Source: an uncultured Simplicispira sp. (lineage in GTDB: Bacteria > Pseudomonadota > Gammaproteobacteria > Burkholderiales > Burkholderiaceae_C). Taken from it: a stretch of DNA of 8,496 bases. Below the pieces are notes generated by a model. The model saw only the letters and a program-made list of their open reading frames with translations, searched no databases and was not told the origin of the DNA. Location: NCBI GenBank assembly GCA_903882725.1, contig CAIRYF010000307.1, positions 1 to 8,496 on the forward strand. Direction: 5' to 3'. Both the position numbers and the translations under genes were made by a program. How positions within the stretch are numbered: position 1 is the stretch's first letter; the number at the start of each line of letters is the position of its first letter. This document shows positions 1 to 5,880 of the stretch, in pieces.

Positions 1-965
1 CTTTTGCTGGCGTTGTAGTCGGGCACCCAGTCAATTTTGGGCCACAGATCGAGGCTGGGCGGGTCAAGGTAAACCGGGCCGGAGCCGTCTAGGCAGAAGT
101 GCGCGTGGCGCGTGGCGGCGCAGTTGGGAATCATCGCCACGGGCTTGCTGGCGGCGTGCGTCGGGTACAGCTTGATTTTGACGTCCAGCACTGTCGTCAG
201 GCCGCCCAAGCCTTGCGCGCCAATGCCCAAGGCGTTGACTTTGTCAAACAGCTCTAGGCGCAGTTCTTCGACTTGGTCGAGTTTTTCGCCGCGCGCTGAT
301 TTGGCTTGCAGCTCGTACATATCCAAGTCGCCCATCAGGCTTTCTTTGGCCAGCAGCACGGCTTTTTCAGCGGTGCCGCCAATGCCGATGCCCAGCATTC
401 CGGGCGGGCACCAGCCAGCGCCCATGGTGGGCACGGTTTTAAGTACCCAATCGACCAGGTTGTCGCCGGGGTTCATCATGATGAGCTTGGATTTGTTTTC
501 CGAGCCGCCGCCCTTGGCTGCGACGGTGATGTCCACCGTGTTGCCGGGGACGATCTCGGTAAAGATGACGGCGGGGGTGTTGTCTTTGGTGTTTTTGCGG
601 GCAAACAGTGGGTCGGCGACGACGCTGGCACGCAGCGTGTTGCCTTCGTGGTTGTAGCCCCGGCGCACGCCTTCGTTGATGGCATCGTCCAAGCTGCCGG
701 TGAAGTCGCCCCAGCGCACGTCCATGCCGACCTTCAAGAACACGTTGACGATGCCGGTGTCTTGGCAAATGGGGCGGTGTCCGGTGGCGCTTAACTTGCT
801 GTTGGTCAAAATTTGCGCCATGGCGTCTTTGGCGGCGGGGCTTTGTTCGCGCTCGTAGGCGCGTGCCAAGTGCGTGATGTAGTCAGCGGGGTGGTAGTAG
901 CTGATGTATTGCAGCGCCGCAGCAATCGAGTCGATCAGGTCTTGTTGGCGAATGGTGGTGGTCAT
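1..965 (-). CDS. fumA: Class I fumarate hydratase (iron-sulfur), N-terminal part, cut by window edge
   Basis: Interconverts fumarate and L-malate in the TCA cycle, in the cytoplasm, using a [4Fe-4S] cluster. The visible 321 codons begin MTTTIRQQDLIDS and hold three Cys in the contexts expected of cluster ligands: C67 in PICQDTG, C186 in GWCPPGMLGIGIGG and C282 in PNCAATRHAHF. Other family blocks are KGGGSENKSK and KNTKDNTPAV. The sequence resembles the short single-chain class I fumarase of about 500 residues common in betaproteobacteria, rather than the longer E. coli FumA/FumB, so roughly the last third, with the beta domain, lies outside the window. The ATG at 965 has GGAG (974-977) 8 bases upstream. 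It diverges from fumC. The class is secure from the motifs; the symbol is used generically for class I. Related tartrate dehydratases share the fold, but the contiguous layout favours fumarase. Confidence 0.93.
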   Translation of the reverse strand, partial: MTTTIRQQDLIDSIAAALQYISYYHPADYITHLARAYEREQSPAAKDAMAQILTNSKLSATGHRPICQDTGIVNVFLKVGMDVRWGDFTGSLDDAINEGVRRGYNHEGNTLRASVVADPLFARKNTKDNTPAVIFTEIVPGNTVDITVAAKGGGSENKSKLIMMNPGDNLVDWVLKTVPTMGAGWCPPGMLGIGIGGTAEKAVLLAKESLMGDLDMYELQAKSARGEKLDQVEELRLELFDKVNALGIGAQGLGGLTTVLDVKIKLYPTHAASKPVAMIPNCAATRHAHFCLDGSGPVYLDPPSLDLWPKIDWVPDYNASK

Positions 966-1109
966 GCGTGGGGCTCCGGTCTTAGAAAGTCGCGAAGGCC
1001 GGATTATCCCTTGCACGCCTTGCGCAAGCCTGTCAGCAAAGCCTGATCGCATCGCGGGATCAGCGCCGCACGCCGGGGTATGCTGGCGCTTCATTTATCA
1101 AGGATGGAC
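966..1109. promoter_or_regulatory. Shared divergent control region between two fumarase genes
   Basis: These 144 bases must carry the start signals for both the class I gene (leftward) and fumC (rightward). Two inverted repeats are visible. One is the perfect 10-base palindrome CTTGCGCAAG at 1019-1028. The other is CTGATC (1043-1048) with GATCAG (1058-1063) around a 9-base spacer. Either could be an operator or a chance match in GC-rich DNA. TATGCT at 1079-1084 resembles a -10 box for fumC, but no good -35 stands 17 bases upstream. I cannot assign a regulator. Confidence 0.4.
1101..1104 (+). promoter_or_regulatory. fumC ribosome binding site (AGGA)
   Basis: AGGA at 1101-1104 lies 5 bases before the ATG at 1110. 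It supports that codon over the in-frame ATGs at 1104 (no usable site) and 1080 (only a G-run touching the start codon). Confidence 0.55.
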
Positions 1110-2504
1110 ATGCGCAAACCCAGCACCGCCTTTCGTACCGAGCGCGATAGTTTTGGCCCCATTGATGTCCCCGCCGATCGGTTGTGGGGCGCGCAAACGC
1201 AGCGTTCGCTGCAATTTTTTGCCATCGCTGGCGACCGGATGCCGCCCGAATTGCTGCGCGCGCTGGCCCAAGTCAAGCGCGCCAGTGCCTACACCAACCA
1301 TGGCTTGGGGCTGCTGGACGCTATCAAAACCACGGCCATTGTGGCGGCAGCCGACGAGGTGATTGTCGGCGGCCATGGGGACGAGTTTCCGCTGGTGGTG
1401 TGGCAAACCGGCTCGGGCACGCAAACCAATATGAACATGAACGAGGTGCTGGCCAACCGCGCCAGCGAGCTGCTGGGCGGCCAGCGCGGTCAAGCACGGC
1501 TGGTACACCCCAATGACGAGGTCAATAAAAGCCAGTCCAGCAACGATGTGTTCCCGACCGCCATGCACGTCGCCGCCGCCAACGCCTTGATGCGCGACTT
1601 GCTGCCATCGCTGACTGCGCTGCGCAACACGCTCGACAGCAAGGCCGAGTCGTTTGCCGACATCGTCAAAATTGGCCGCACCCACCTGCAAGACGCCACG
1701 CCGCTCACGCTGGGGCAAGAAATATCGGGCTGGGCGGCGCAACTGGCCTATGGCGAACAACGTATTCGCGCCGCGCTGCCCGCGTTGTGTGAGCTGGCGC
1801 TGGGCGGCACGGCGGTTGGCACTGGCCTGAATGCGCCCGCAGGCTACGCCGTGGCGGTGGCAAAAGAGCTGGCCGACTTGACGGGTCTGCCGTTTGTCAC
1901 TGCACCCAACAAGTTTGAAGCCTTGGCCAGTTGCGACGCGCTCTTGTATGCCCACGGCGCGCTAAAAACCCTGGCCGCCAGCTTGACCAAAATTGCCAAC
2001 GATGTGCGCTGGTTGGCCAGTGGCCCGCGCAGTGGGCTGGGCGAGATTGCCATCCCCGAGAACGATCCGGGCTCGTCCATCATGCCCGGCAAGGTCAACC
2101 CGACGCAGTGCGAGGCGCTGACCATGTTGTGCTACCAGGTGATGGGCAATGACGTGGCCATCAACATGGGCGGCGCGGCGGGCAATTTTGAGCTGAACGT
2201 GTTTCGCCCGCTGATCATTCACAACTTTTTGCACAGCGTGCGCCTGTTGAGCGACGGCATGGGCAGCTTTAACCAGCACTGCGCCGTCGGCATCGAACCC
2301 AACCGTGCGCGCATTGCCGAGCTGGTCAGCCACTCGCTGATGCTGGTGACGGCGCTGAACCCACATATTGGCTACGACAAGTCCGCCGAAATTGCCAAAC
2401 ACGCCCACCATGCCGGTCTGAGCCTGCGCGAAGCCGCCATTGCCTCAGGCTACGTCAGCGCCGAGGAGTTTGACGCTTGGGTGCAACCGGCGCAGATGGT
2501 GTAG
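1110..2504 (+). CDS. fumC: Class II fumarate hydratase FumC
   Basis: Cofactor-free homotetrameric fumarase of the aspartase/fumarase superfamily, converting fumarate to L-malate in the cytoplasm. With the start at 1110 it has 464 residues, against 467 in E. coli FumC. Visible motifs are the substrate-binding [34 protein letters not shown] with H192 (equivalent to E. coli H188), and the superfamily signature [11 protein letters not shown] at 321-331 with S322 (E. coli S318) and K328 (E. coli K324). All catalytic positions are intact. In-frame ATGs at 1080 and 1104 would add 10 or 2 residues; AGGA at 1101-1104 favours 1110. It is head to head with a class I fumarase. In E. coli, fumC serves under oxidative stress or iron shortage when iron-sulfur fumarases fail; a similar division of labour here is inference. 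Confidence 0.97.
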   Translation: MRKPSTAFRTERDSFGPIDVPADRLWGAQTQRSLQFFAIAGDRMPPELLRALAQVKRASAYTNHGLGLLDAIKTTAIVAAADEVIVGGHGDEFPLVVWQTGSGTQTNMNMNEVLANRASELLGGQRGQARLVHPNDEVNKSQSSNDVFPTAMHVAAANALMRDLLPSLTALRNTLDSKAESFADIVKIGRTHLQDATPLTLGQEISGWAAQLAYGEQRIRAALPALCELALGGTAVGTGLNAPAGYAVAVAKELADLTGLPFVTAPNKFEALASCDALLYAHGALKTLAASLTKIANDVRWLASGPRSGLGEIAIPENDPGSSIMPGKVNPTQCEALTMLCYQVMGNDVAINMGGAAGNFELNVFRPLIIHNFLHSVRLLSDGMGSFNQHCAVGIEPNRARIAELVSHSLMLVTALNPHIGYDKSAEIAKHAHHAGLSLREAAIASGYVSAEEFDAWVQPAQMV

Positions 2505-2516
2505 CCATAGGCAAGA

Positions 2517-2539
2517 GCCGCCAGAGCCACAAAGGCGGT
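2517..2539 (+). terminator. Weak hairpin after fumC, possible terminator
   Basis: GCCGCC (2517-2522) can pair with GGCGGT (2534-2539, with a terminal G-U pair) around an 11-base loop, starting 12 bases after the fumC stop. There is no T-run after it, so it is not a standard intrinsic terminator. It may only slow transcription or be a chance stem. Confidence 0.22.
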
Positions 2540-2564
2540 AAGGACAATCCTGTGCAGCAGCGAA

Positions 2565-2613
2565 GGGCAGCCATAAAATAAAGATTCATTTTGTTTGACT
2601 CTTTTAGCTGCCC
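2565..2613. promoter_or_regulatory. AT-rich island bracketed by inverted repeat upstream of the DUF2249 gene
   Basis: GGGCAGC (2565-2571) and GCTGCCC (2607-2613) form perfect 7-base inverted arms around 35 bases of strongly AT-rich DNA, which stands out in this GC-rich window. TAAAAT at 2574-2579 is a 5/6 match to a -10 box; the hexamer 17 bases upstream (TGTGCA) is a poor -35. A promoter for the 2626 gene with a leader of about 40 bases is plausible. I see no convincing FNR/DNR-type box. Confidence 0.35.
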
Positions 2614-2625
2614 GGACTTGAACCC

Positions 2626-2880
2626 ATGACTGCACACAACCACACTTCGCCCGACGCCATCTATCCGTTTGATGCCCGTGGCGTTGCCAAGCGCTTTCGC
2701 CATGCCGCCATTTTTGGTGCGCTCGATGCCTTGAACCCCGGCGAGACCATGCGCTTTGTCAACGACCACGACCCGCTGCCGCTGCTGCAACAACTGGCGG
2801 CACGCTATGGCGACAGCGTTCGCATCCAATACCTGCAGCGCGAGCCGGGTGCCATCGTGATTGATTTTGTGCGCCAATAA
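2626..2880 (+). CDS. DUF2249 domain protein
   Basis: Small soluble protein of 84 residues with no signal peptide or membrane segment. It matches the DUF2249 family from memory of its conserved blocks: DARG at 16-19, RH at 25-26 followed by IFGALDALNPGE, and FVNDHDPLPLLQQL at 45-58. The conserved His/Asp-rich NDHDP is the family hallmark. The family has a TusA-like small alpha/beta fold and often occurs alone or fused to hemerythrin-like domains, frequently near denitrification or respiratory genes; its biochemical role is not established. Here it stands alone: it follows fumC on the same strand after 121 bases and converges on mnmH with 29 bases between stop codons. The only Shine-Dalgarno candidate is a weak GGA at 2614-2616, 9 bases before the ATG. 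Its link to the neighbouring metabolic genes is unknown. Confidence 0.85.
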   Translation: MTAHNHTSPDAIYPFDARGVAKRFRHAAIFGALDALNPGETMRFVNDHDPLPLLQQLAARYGDSVRIQYLQREPGAIVIDFVRQ

Positions 2881-2902
2881 GCACTCTCATTTTTAATAAA
2901 AT

Positions 2903-2940
2903 TGATAGCTTAAACCGCTTGCTGCACAAGGGCTAGAGGC
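2903..2940. repeat. Intergenic repeat framework, copy A, overlapping the mnmH 3' end
   Basis: TGATAGCT (2903-2910), then 20 bases, then GGCTAGAGGC (2931-2940). The same framework, with identical 20-base spacing, occurs at 5194-5231. Only the ends are conserved; the middle differs. The stop codon and last codons of mnmH on the minus strand lie in this copy. A small stem, CTTG (2918-2921) with CAAG (2927-2930), is possible inside. It may be one of the short dispersed intergenic repeats found in Comamonadaceae genomes; that identity is from memory and unverified. Confidence 0.5.
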
Positions 2941-3995
2941 TGATTTGACTCAAATTCAATCACCTGATCGGCCACTGCGCCAATGCCAGCGGGCGACAAG
3001 TCATTGGCAGACACCGATTGCCGCTGCGCCCACTGGAACAGGTTTTTGCTTTGCGAGCGCGCATACAGCGGGTCGTAATGCAGCGCCATCAGTTCAGGAA
3101 ACAAACACGCTAGCTGGCCGCTGTGCGCCCAGTCTTGCCAGCGCGTGATGATTTCGCCGCCGTGTAGAGCGCGCAAGTGGCCCAGTTGCTGCGCTAACAG
3201 TGCGGGGTCGTCGCCCAAATTGGCGTAGTCGCGCAGCAAAAACTCCAGCCGCGCGGTGGTGCTGGCGTTTATTTCGATACAGGCACTGGCGCGCAAATGC
3301 GCAATCAGCGGCGGCGGCACCGACAGGCGGCCAATTTTGCTGCTCTCGGCTTCGACATAAATGGGCCGCTGCAAATCCATGCCTTCTAGCGCTTGGCCTA
3401 GCAGCGTCTCAAACGCCGTTTGCGACGGCTGCGCCACCCCCGGCCAGCCGCCCAGCACCGACCCCCGGTGGCGCGCGCAGGCCTCCAAATCCAGCACCTG
3501 TTCACCGCGCTCGGCCAGCGCTTGCAGGATGCGCGTTTTGGCGCTGCCGGTGGGGCCGCACAGTACGCGCAGCGGTAGTTGCGGTGCCATCGCAGCCAGC
3601 AAGTCAATCACATGGCGGCGCCAGCTTTTGTAGCCGCCTTGCAGTTGCTGCGCATCCCAGCCGACCATGCGCAGCCACGTCACCATCGAGCCGCTGCGCA
3701 TTCCGCCGCGCCAGCAATACACCAGCGGCTTCCAGCGCGCAGAGCGATCGGCCAACGGCCCTTGTAGGTGGCGCGCCAAATTGGCGGCAACAAAAGCGCC
3801 GCCGACGCGCCGCGCCTCAAATGCGCCTTGTTGTTTGTAGAGCGTGCCGACAATGCGGCGCTCCTCGTCATCCAGCACCGGGTAATTCACGGCACCGGGA
3901 ATATGGTCAAGCGCAAATTCGGCGGGCGAACGCGCGTCGATGATGGCGTCAAAAGCGTGGCGATCCGATACGCGCACAGGGCTGCGGTGGCTCAT
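2910..3995 (-). CDS. mnmH: tRNA 2-selenouridine synthase MnmH (SelU/YbbB)
   Basis: Replaces the sulfur of 2-thiouridine by selenium at wobble position 34 of tRNAs such as those for Lys, Glu and Gln, with selenophosphate as donor; it also makes a geranylated intermediate. The 361-residue product (E. coli 364) has an N-terminal rhodanese domain with the active-site loop CWRGGMRS (C94, equivalent to E. coli C97). A P-loop domain follows, with Walker A GPTGSAKT at 147-154. The start at 3995 is chosen because MSHRSPVRVS opens the rhodanese domain and gives the family length; an in-frame ATG at 4085 would add 30 unrelated residues and run to the edge of selD. A GGA about 10 bases upstream is a weak binding site. 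It is divergent from selD, which makes its substrate. Its last residues (PLALVQQAV) are encoded by a dispersed repeat. Confidence 0.96.
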   Translation of the reverse strand: MSHRSPVRVSDRHAFDAIIDARSPAEFALDHIPGAVNYPVLDDEERRIVGTLYKQQGAFEARRVGGAFVAANLARHLQGPLADRSARWKPLVYCWRGGMRSGSMVTWLRMVGWDAQQLQGGYKSWRRHVIDLLAAMAPQLPLRVLCGPTGSAKTRILQALAERGEQVLDLEACARHRGSVLGGWPGVAQPSQTAFETLLGQALEGMDLQRPIYVEAESSKIGRLSVPPPLIAHLRASACIEINASTTARLEFLLRDYANLGDDPALLAQQLGHLRALHGGEIITRWQDWAHSGQLACLFPELMALHYDPLYARSQSKNLFQWAQRQSVSANDLSPAGIGAVADQVIEFESNQPLALVQQAV

Positions 3996-4086
3996 GAAAA
4001 TGTGTCCAGTCGAGGAAAGGAATGGCGTGGCAATGTGGCGAGCGGGCGGCCAGTTGCAGGGCGCGGCTGGCACAATCGCCGCCACT
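3996..4086. promoter_or_regulatory. Divergent mnmH-selD control region with an extended -10-like box for selD
   Basis: These 91 bases separate the two divergent selenium genes. TGGCACAAT at 4068-4076 resembles an extended -10 element (TGnTATAAT, with CACAAT matching four of six core bases). It ends only 10 bases before the selD ATG at 4087, which would give a nearly leaderless message. AAGGA at 4017-4021 lies 11 bases before an alternative in-frame ATG at 4033. I see no clear promoter for mnmH. Confidence 0.35.
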
Positions 4087-5169
4087 ATGACCCTTCATGC
4101 TCGCGTTCTTGCCCCTGATTTAGAGACTATCCGCCTCACCCAGTTTGCCCATGGCGGCGGGTGTGGCTGCAAAATTGCGCCCGGCCTGTTGCGCGAGATT
4201 TTGGCACGCGCGCCCCAAGGCATCGTTCCGCCCGAGTTGTTGGTCGGCACCGAAACCGCCGACGATGCTGCCGTCTACCGCCTGAATGACCAGCAAGCGC
4301 TGGTGGCGACCACCGATTTTTTCACCCCCATCGTCGATGATCCCTACGACTTTGGCCGCATTGCCGCGACCAATGCGCTGTCGGACATTTACGCCATGGG
4401 CGGCACGCCGATTTTGGCGCTGGCGCTGGTCGGAATGCCGATTGCCAAACTGGCGCCCGAGGTGATTGGCCGCGTGCTCGAAGGCGGCGCTGCCGTCTGC
4501 CGCGAGGCGGGTATTCCGATTGCCGGTGGCCACAGCATTGACGTGGTTGAGCCAATTTATGGCTTGGTCGGCCTAGGCCTGATTCACCCCGACCGCGTGC
4601 GCCGCAACGCCGATGCCCAAGCCGGTGATGTGCTGGTACTGGGCAAACCGCTGGGCGTGGGCGTGCTGTCCGCCGCGCTGAAAAAAGGTGTGCTGCCAGA
4701 TGAAGGCTACGCCGAAATGCTGCGCCACACCACGCAATTGAACCGCGTTGGCATTGCGCTGGCGCAGCTGGACGGCGTGCGCGCCATGACCGACGTCACC
4801 GGCTTTGGTTTGGCTGGCCATTTGCTGGAAGTATGCCGAGGCTCGCACCTGTCGGCGCAGGTCAACTTGGCGCAGGTGCCTTTGATTGCCAGCGCGGTTG
4901 AATTTGCCCGCCAAGGCATGGCGACCGGTGCTTCGGCGCGCAATTGGGCGGCCTATGGCGCTGCGGTGCAATGGCCCAGCGCTGCGCCCGAATGGCAACG
5001 CACCCTGCTGACCGACCCGCAAACCAGCGGCGGCCTGCTGGTCAGTTGCCACCCGGATGCGGCGCAAGCTGTGTTGGCGGCCTTTCGCAGCGCCGGTTTT
5101 GACAGCGCCGCCGCCATCGGCCAAATGCAGGCCAATGCCAACGACGAAAGCCGCTTGATCTGTAGTTGA
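4087..5169 (+). CDS. selD: Selenophosphate synthase SelD
   Basis: Makes selenophosphate from selenide and ATP, releasing AMP and phosphate; the product feeds selenouridine (MnmH) and, where present, selenocysteine synthesis. The product has 360 residues (E. coli 347). The active-site segment HGGGCGCK gives C26 and K29, equivalent to E. coli C17 and K20; the catalytic codon is TGT, so this is a Cys form and not a selenoprotein. AIRS-type ATP-binding features follow: DDAAVY from 59, DFFTPIVDDP, AGGHSIDVVEPIYGL, GFGLAGHLLE from 239 and TDPQTSGGLL from 309. The ATG at 4087 lacks a Shine-Dalgarno sequence. The in-frame ATG at 4033 would add 18 residues (MWRAGGQLQGAAGTIAAT) that look like untranslated sequence, so 4087 is preferred. 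It pairs divergently with mnmH. The stop codon sits in the loop of a strong hairpin. Confidence 0.97.
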   Translation: MTLHARVLAPDLETIRLTQFAHGGGCGCKIAPGLLREILARAPQGIVPPELLVGTETADDAAVYRLNDQQALVATTDFFTPIVDDPYDFGRIAATNALSDIYAMGGTPILALALVGMPIAKLAPEVIGRVLEGGAAVCREAGIPIAGGHSIDVVEPIYGLVGLGLIHPDRVRRNADAQAGDVLVLGKPLGVGVLSAALKKGVLPDEGYAEMLRHTTQLNRVGIALAQLDGVRAMTDVTGFGLAGHLLEVCRGSHLSAQVNLAQVPLIASAVEFARQGMATGASARNWAAYGAAVQWPSAAPEWQRTLLTDPQTSGGLLVSCHPDAAQAVLAAFRSAGFDSAAAIGQMQANANDESRLICS

Positions 5170-5182
5170 GATCAAAGCGGCT
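5149..5182 (+). terminator. Hairpin spanning the selD stop codon, probable terminator
   Basis: AGCCGCTTGATC (5149-5160) pairs with GATCAAAGCGGCT (5170-5182): 12 base pairs, with one bulged A at 5174 and a 9-base loop, 5161-5169, whose last three bases are the selD TGA. The sequence after it, GTTATTG, is only weakly T-rich, so the tail is poor. The near-perfect pairing is unlikely to be chance. Transcript termination or 3'-end protection is the likely role. Confidence 0.6.
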
Positions 5183-5193
5183 GTTATTGAAAA

Positions 5194-5231
5194 TGATAGC
5201 TGCTAGCGCCCGTGTTTAAAGGGCTAGCGGC
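5194..5231. repeat. Intergenic repeat framework, copy B, hairpin between convergent selD and ribE
   Basis: TGATAGCT (5194-5201), 20 bases, then GGCTAGCGGC (5222-5231), the same framework and spacing as 2903-2940. This copy can fold: GCTGCTAGC (5199-5207) pairs with GCTAGCGGC (5223-5231) including one G-U pair, and two more C-G pairs form after a 2-base bulge. Read on the minus strand, the stem is followed by TATCATTTTC, so it may end the ribD-ribE transcript. It lies 9 bases from the ribE stop codon. Confidence 0.55.
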
Positions 5232-5240
5232 CTAAAGCAC

Positions 5241-5864
5241 CTAAACTTTGGGAATGCTCAGCATCCGCTCGCAGTAGCGGGCAATCAAGTCCACTTCCAA
5301 ATTGACGCTGGAGCCGGTGCGCAAATGGCCCAGCGCGGTGTTTTCTACCGTGTGCGGAATCAGGTTGATGCTCATCTCACAGCCGGTGGGCAAGTCAGCG
5401 ATGCGGTTCACTGTCAGGCTGACGCCGTTGATGACGATGGATCCTTTGTAGGCCAAAAATTTGGCCAGCTCGGGCGGTGCCAGTACGCGCAGCTCCCAGC
5501 TTTCGCCCGCTTGCGCAAAGTGCGTGACGTGGCCTAAGCCATCGACGTGGCCCGAGACCAAATGTCCGCCCAAGCGGTCGTTGGCGCGCAGGGCTTTTTC
5601 TAAGTTGATCGGGCCGATAGCGTCCAGTCCGGCGGTTTTGGACAGCGACTCGGCAGAGATGTCGATGGTGAACTGCGACTGAGCGGGCGACAGCGTCGTC
5701 ACCGTCATGCAAGCGCCGTTGAGCGCAATGCTGTCGCCCAAACCAACGTCGTCCAGATAGCCGGGCGGCGCGGTGATGGTCAGGCGTTTGCCGTGGCTGG
5801 GCGCGTTGCCCAAAGGGTGCGCGGCGGCAATGTGCCCCACGCCGGTGATGATTCCTGTAAACAT
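5241..5864 (-). CDS. ribE: Riboflavin synthase, alpha chain
   Basis: Last step of riboflavin synthesis: dismutation of two 6,7-dimethyl-8-ribityllumazine molecules into riboflavin and the pyrimidinedione. The product has 207 residues (E. coli 213) and shows the expected internal duplication of two lumazine-binding barrels. The first has MFTGII at the N terminus and GDSIALNGACMTV at 43-55. The second begins around 98 and has KGSIVINGVSLTV at 140-152, matching the first copy. GGHLVSGHVDG at 99-109 and NLIPHT at 167-172 are family landmarks. The universal MFTG start fixes the ATG at 5864. It lies 16 bases downstream of ribD on the same strand. There is no good Shine-Dalgarno sequence before the ATG (CTCGCCCC precedes it), so it depends on coupling to ribD or on a leaderless start. 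Some nomenclatures call the gene ribC. Confidence 0.97.
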   Translation of the reverse strand: MFTGIITGVGHIAAAHPLGNAPSHGKRLTITAPPGYLDDVGLGDSIALNGACMTVTTLSPAQSQFTIDISAESLSKTAGLDAIGPINLEKALRANDRLGGHLVSGHVDGLGHVTHFAQAGESWELRVLAPPELAKFLAYKGSIVINGVSLTVNRIADLPTGCEMSINLIPHTVENTALGHLRTGSSVNLEVDLIARYCERMLSIPKV

Positions 5865-5878
5865 GGGGCGAGATTGTG
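5865..5878 (-). promoter_or_regulatory. CACAAT box just before ribE, possible -10 of a near-leaderless start
   Basis: On the minus strand CACAAT (5878 to 5873) ends 8 bases before the ribE ATG, in the short ribD-ribE gap. The arrangement resembles CACAAT before selD. No -35 or TG extension supports it, so it could be chance. Confidence 0.2.
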
Positions 5879-5880
5879 GC

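Noticed and set aside
112..858. Several plus-strand frames opposite the class I fumarase
   Set aside because: The minus strand carries an uninterrupted fumarase with all three expected cluster cysteines; the plus frames are its shadows.
1098..1955. 285-codon open frame on the minus strand inside fumC, plus further antisense frames within 1962-2411
   Set aside because: fumC on the plus strand is complete with all catalytic motifs. The antisense frames have no recognisable domain, are rich in Arg/Gln/His/Gly, and are typical shadows in GC-rich DNA.
3200..3943. 247-codon plus-strand open frame opposite mnmH
   Set aside because: Low-complexity Arg/Ala/Pro composition with no domain. The opposite strand encodes intact MnmH with rhodanese and Walker A motifs.
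4114..4173. Selenocysteine codon in the SelD active site
   Set aside because: The catalytic position is TGT and the neighbouring Cys is TGC; there is no in-frame TGA.
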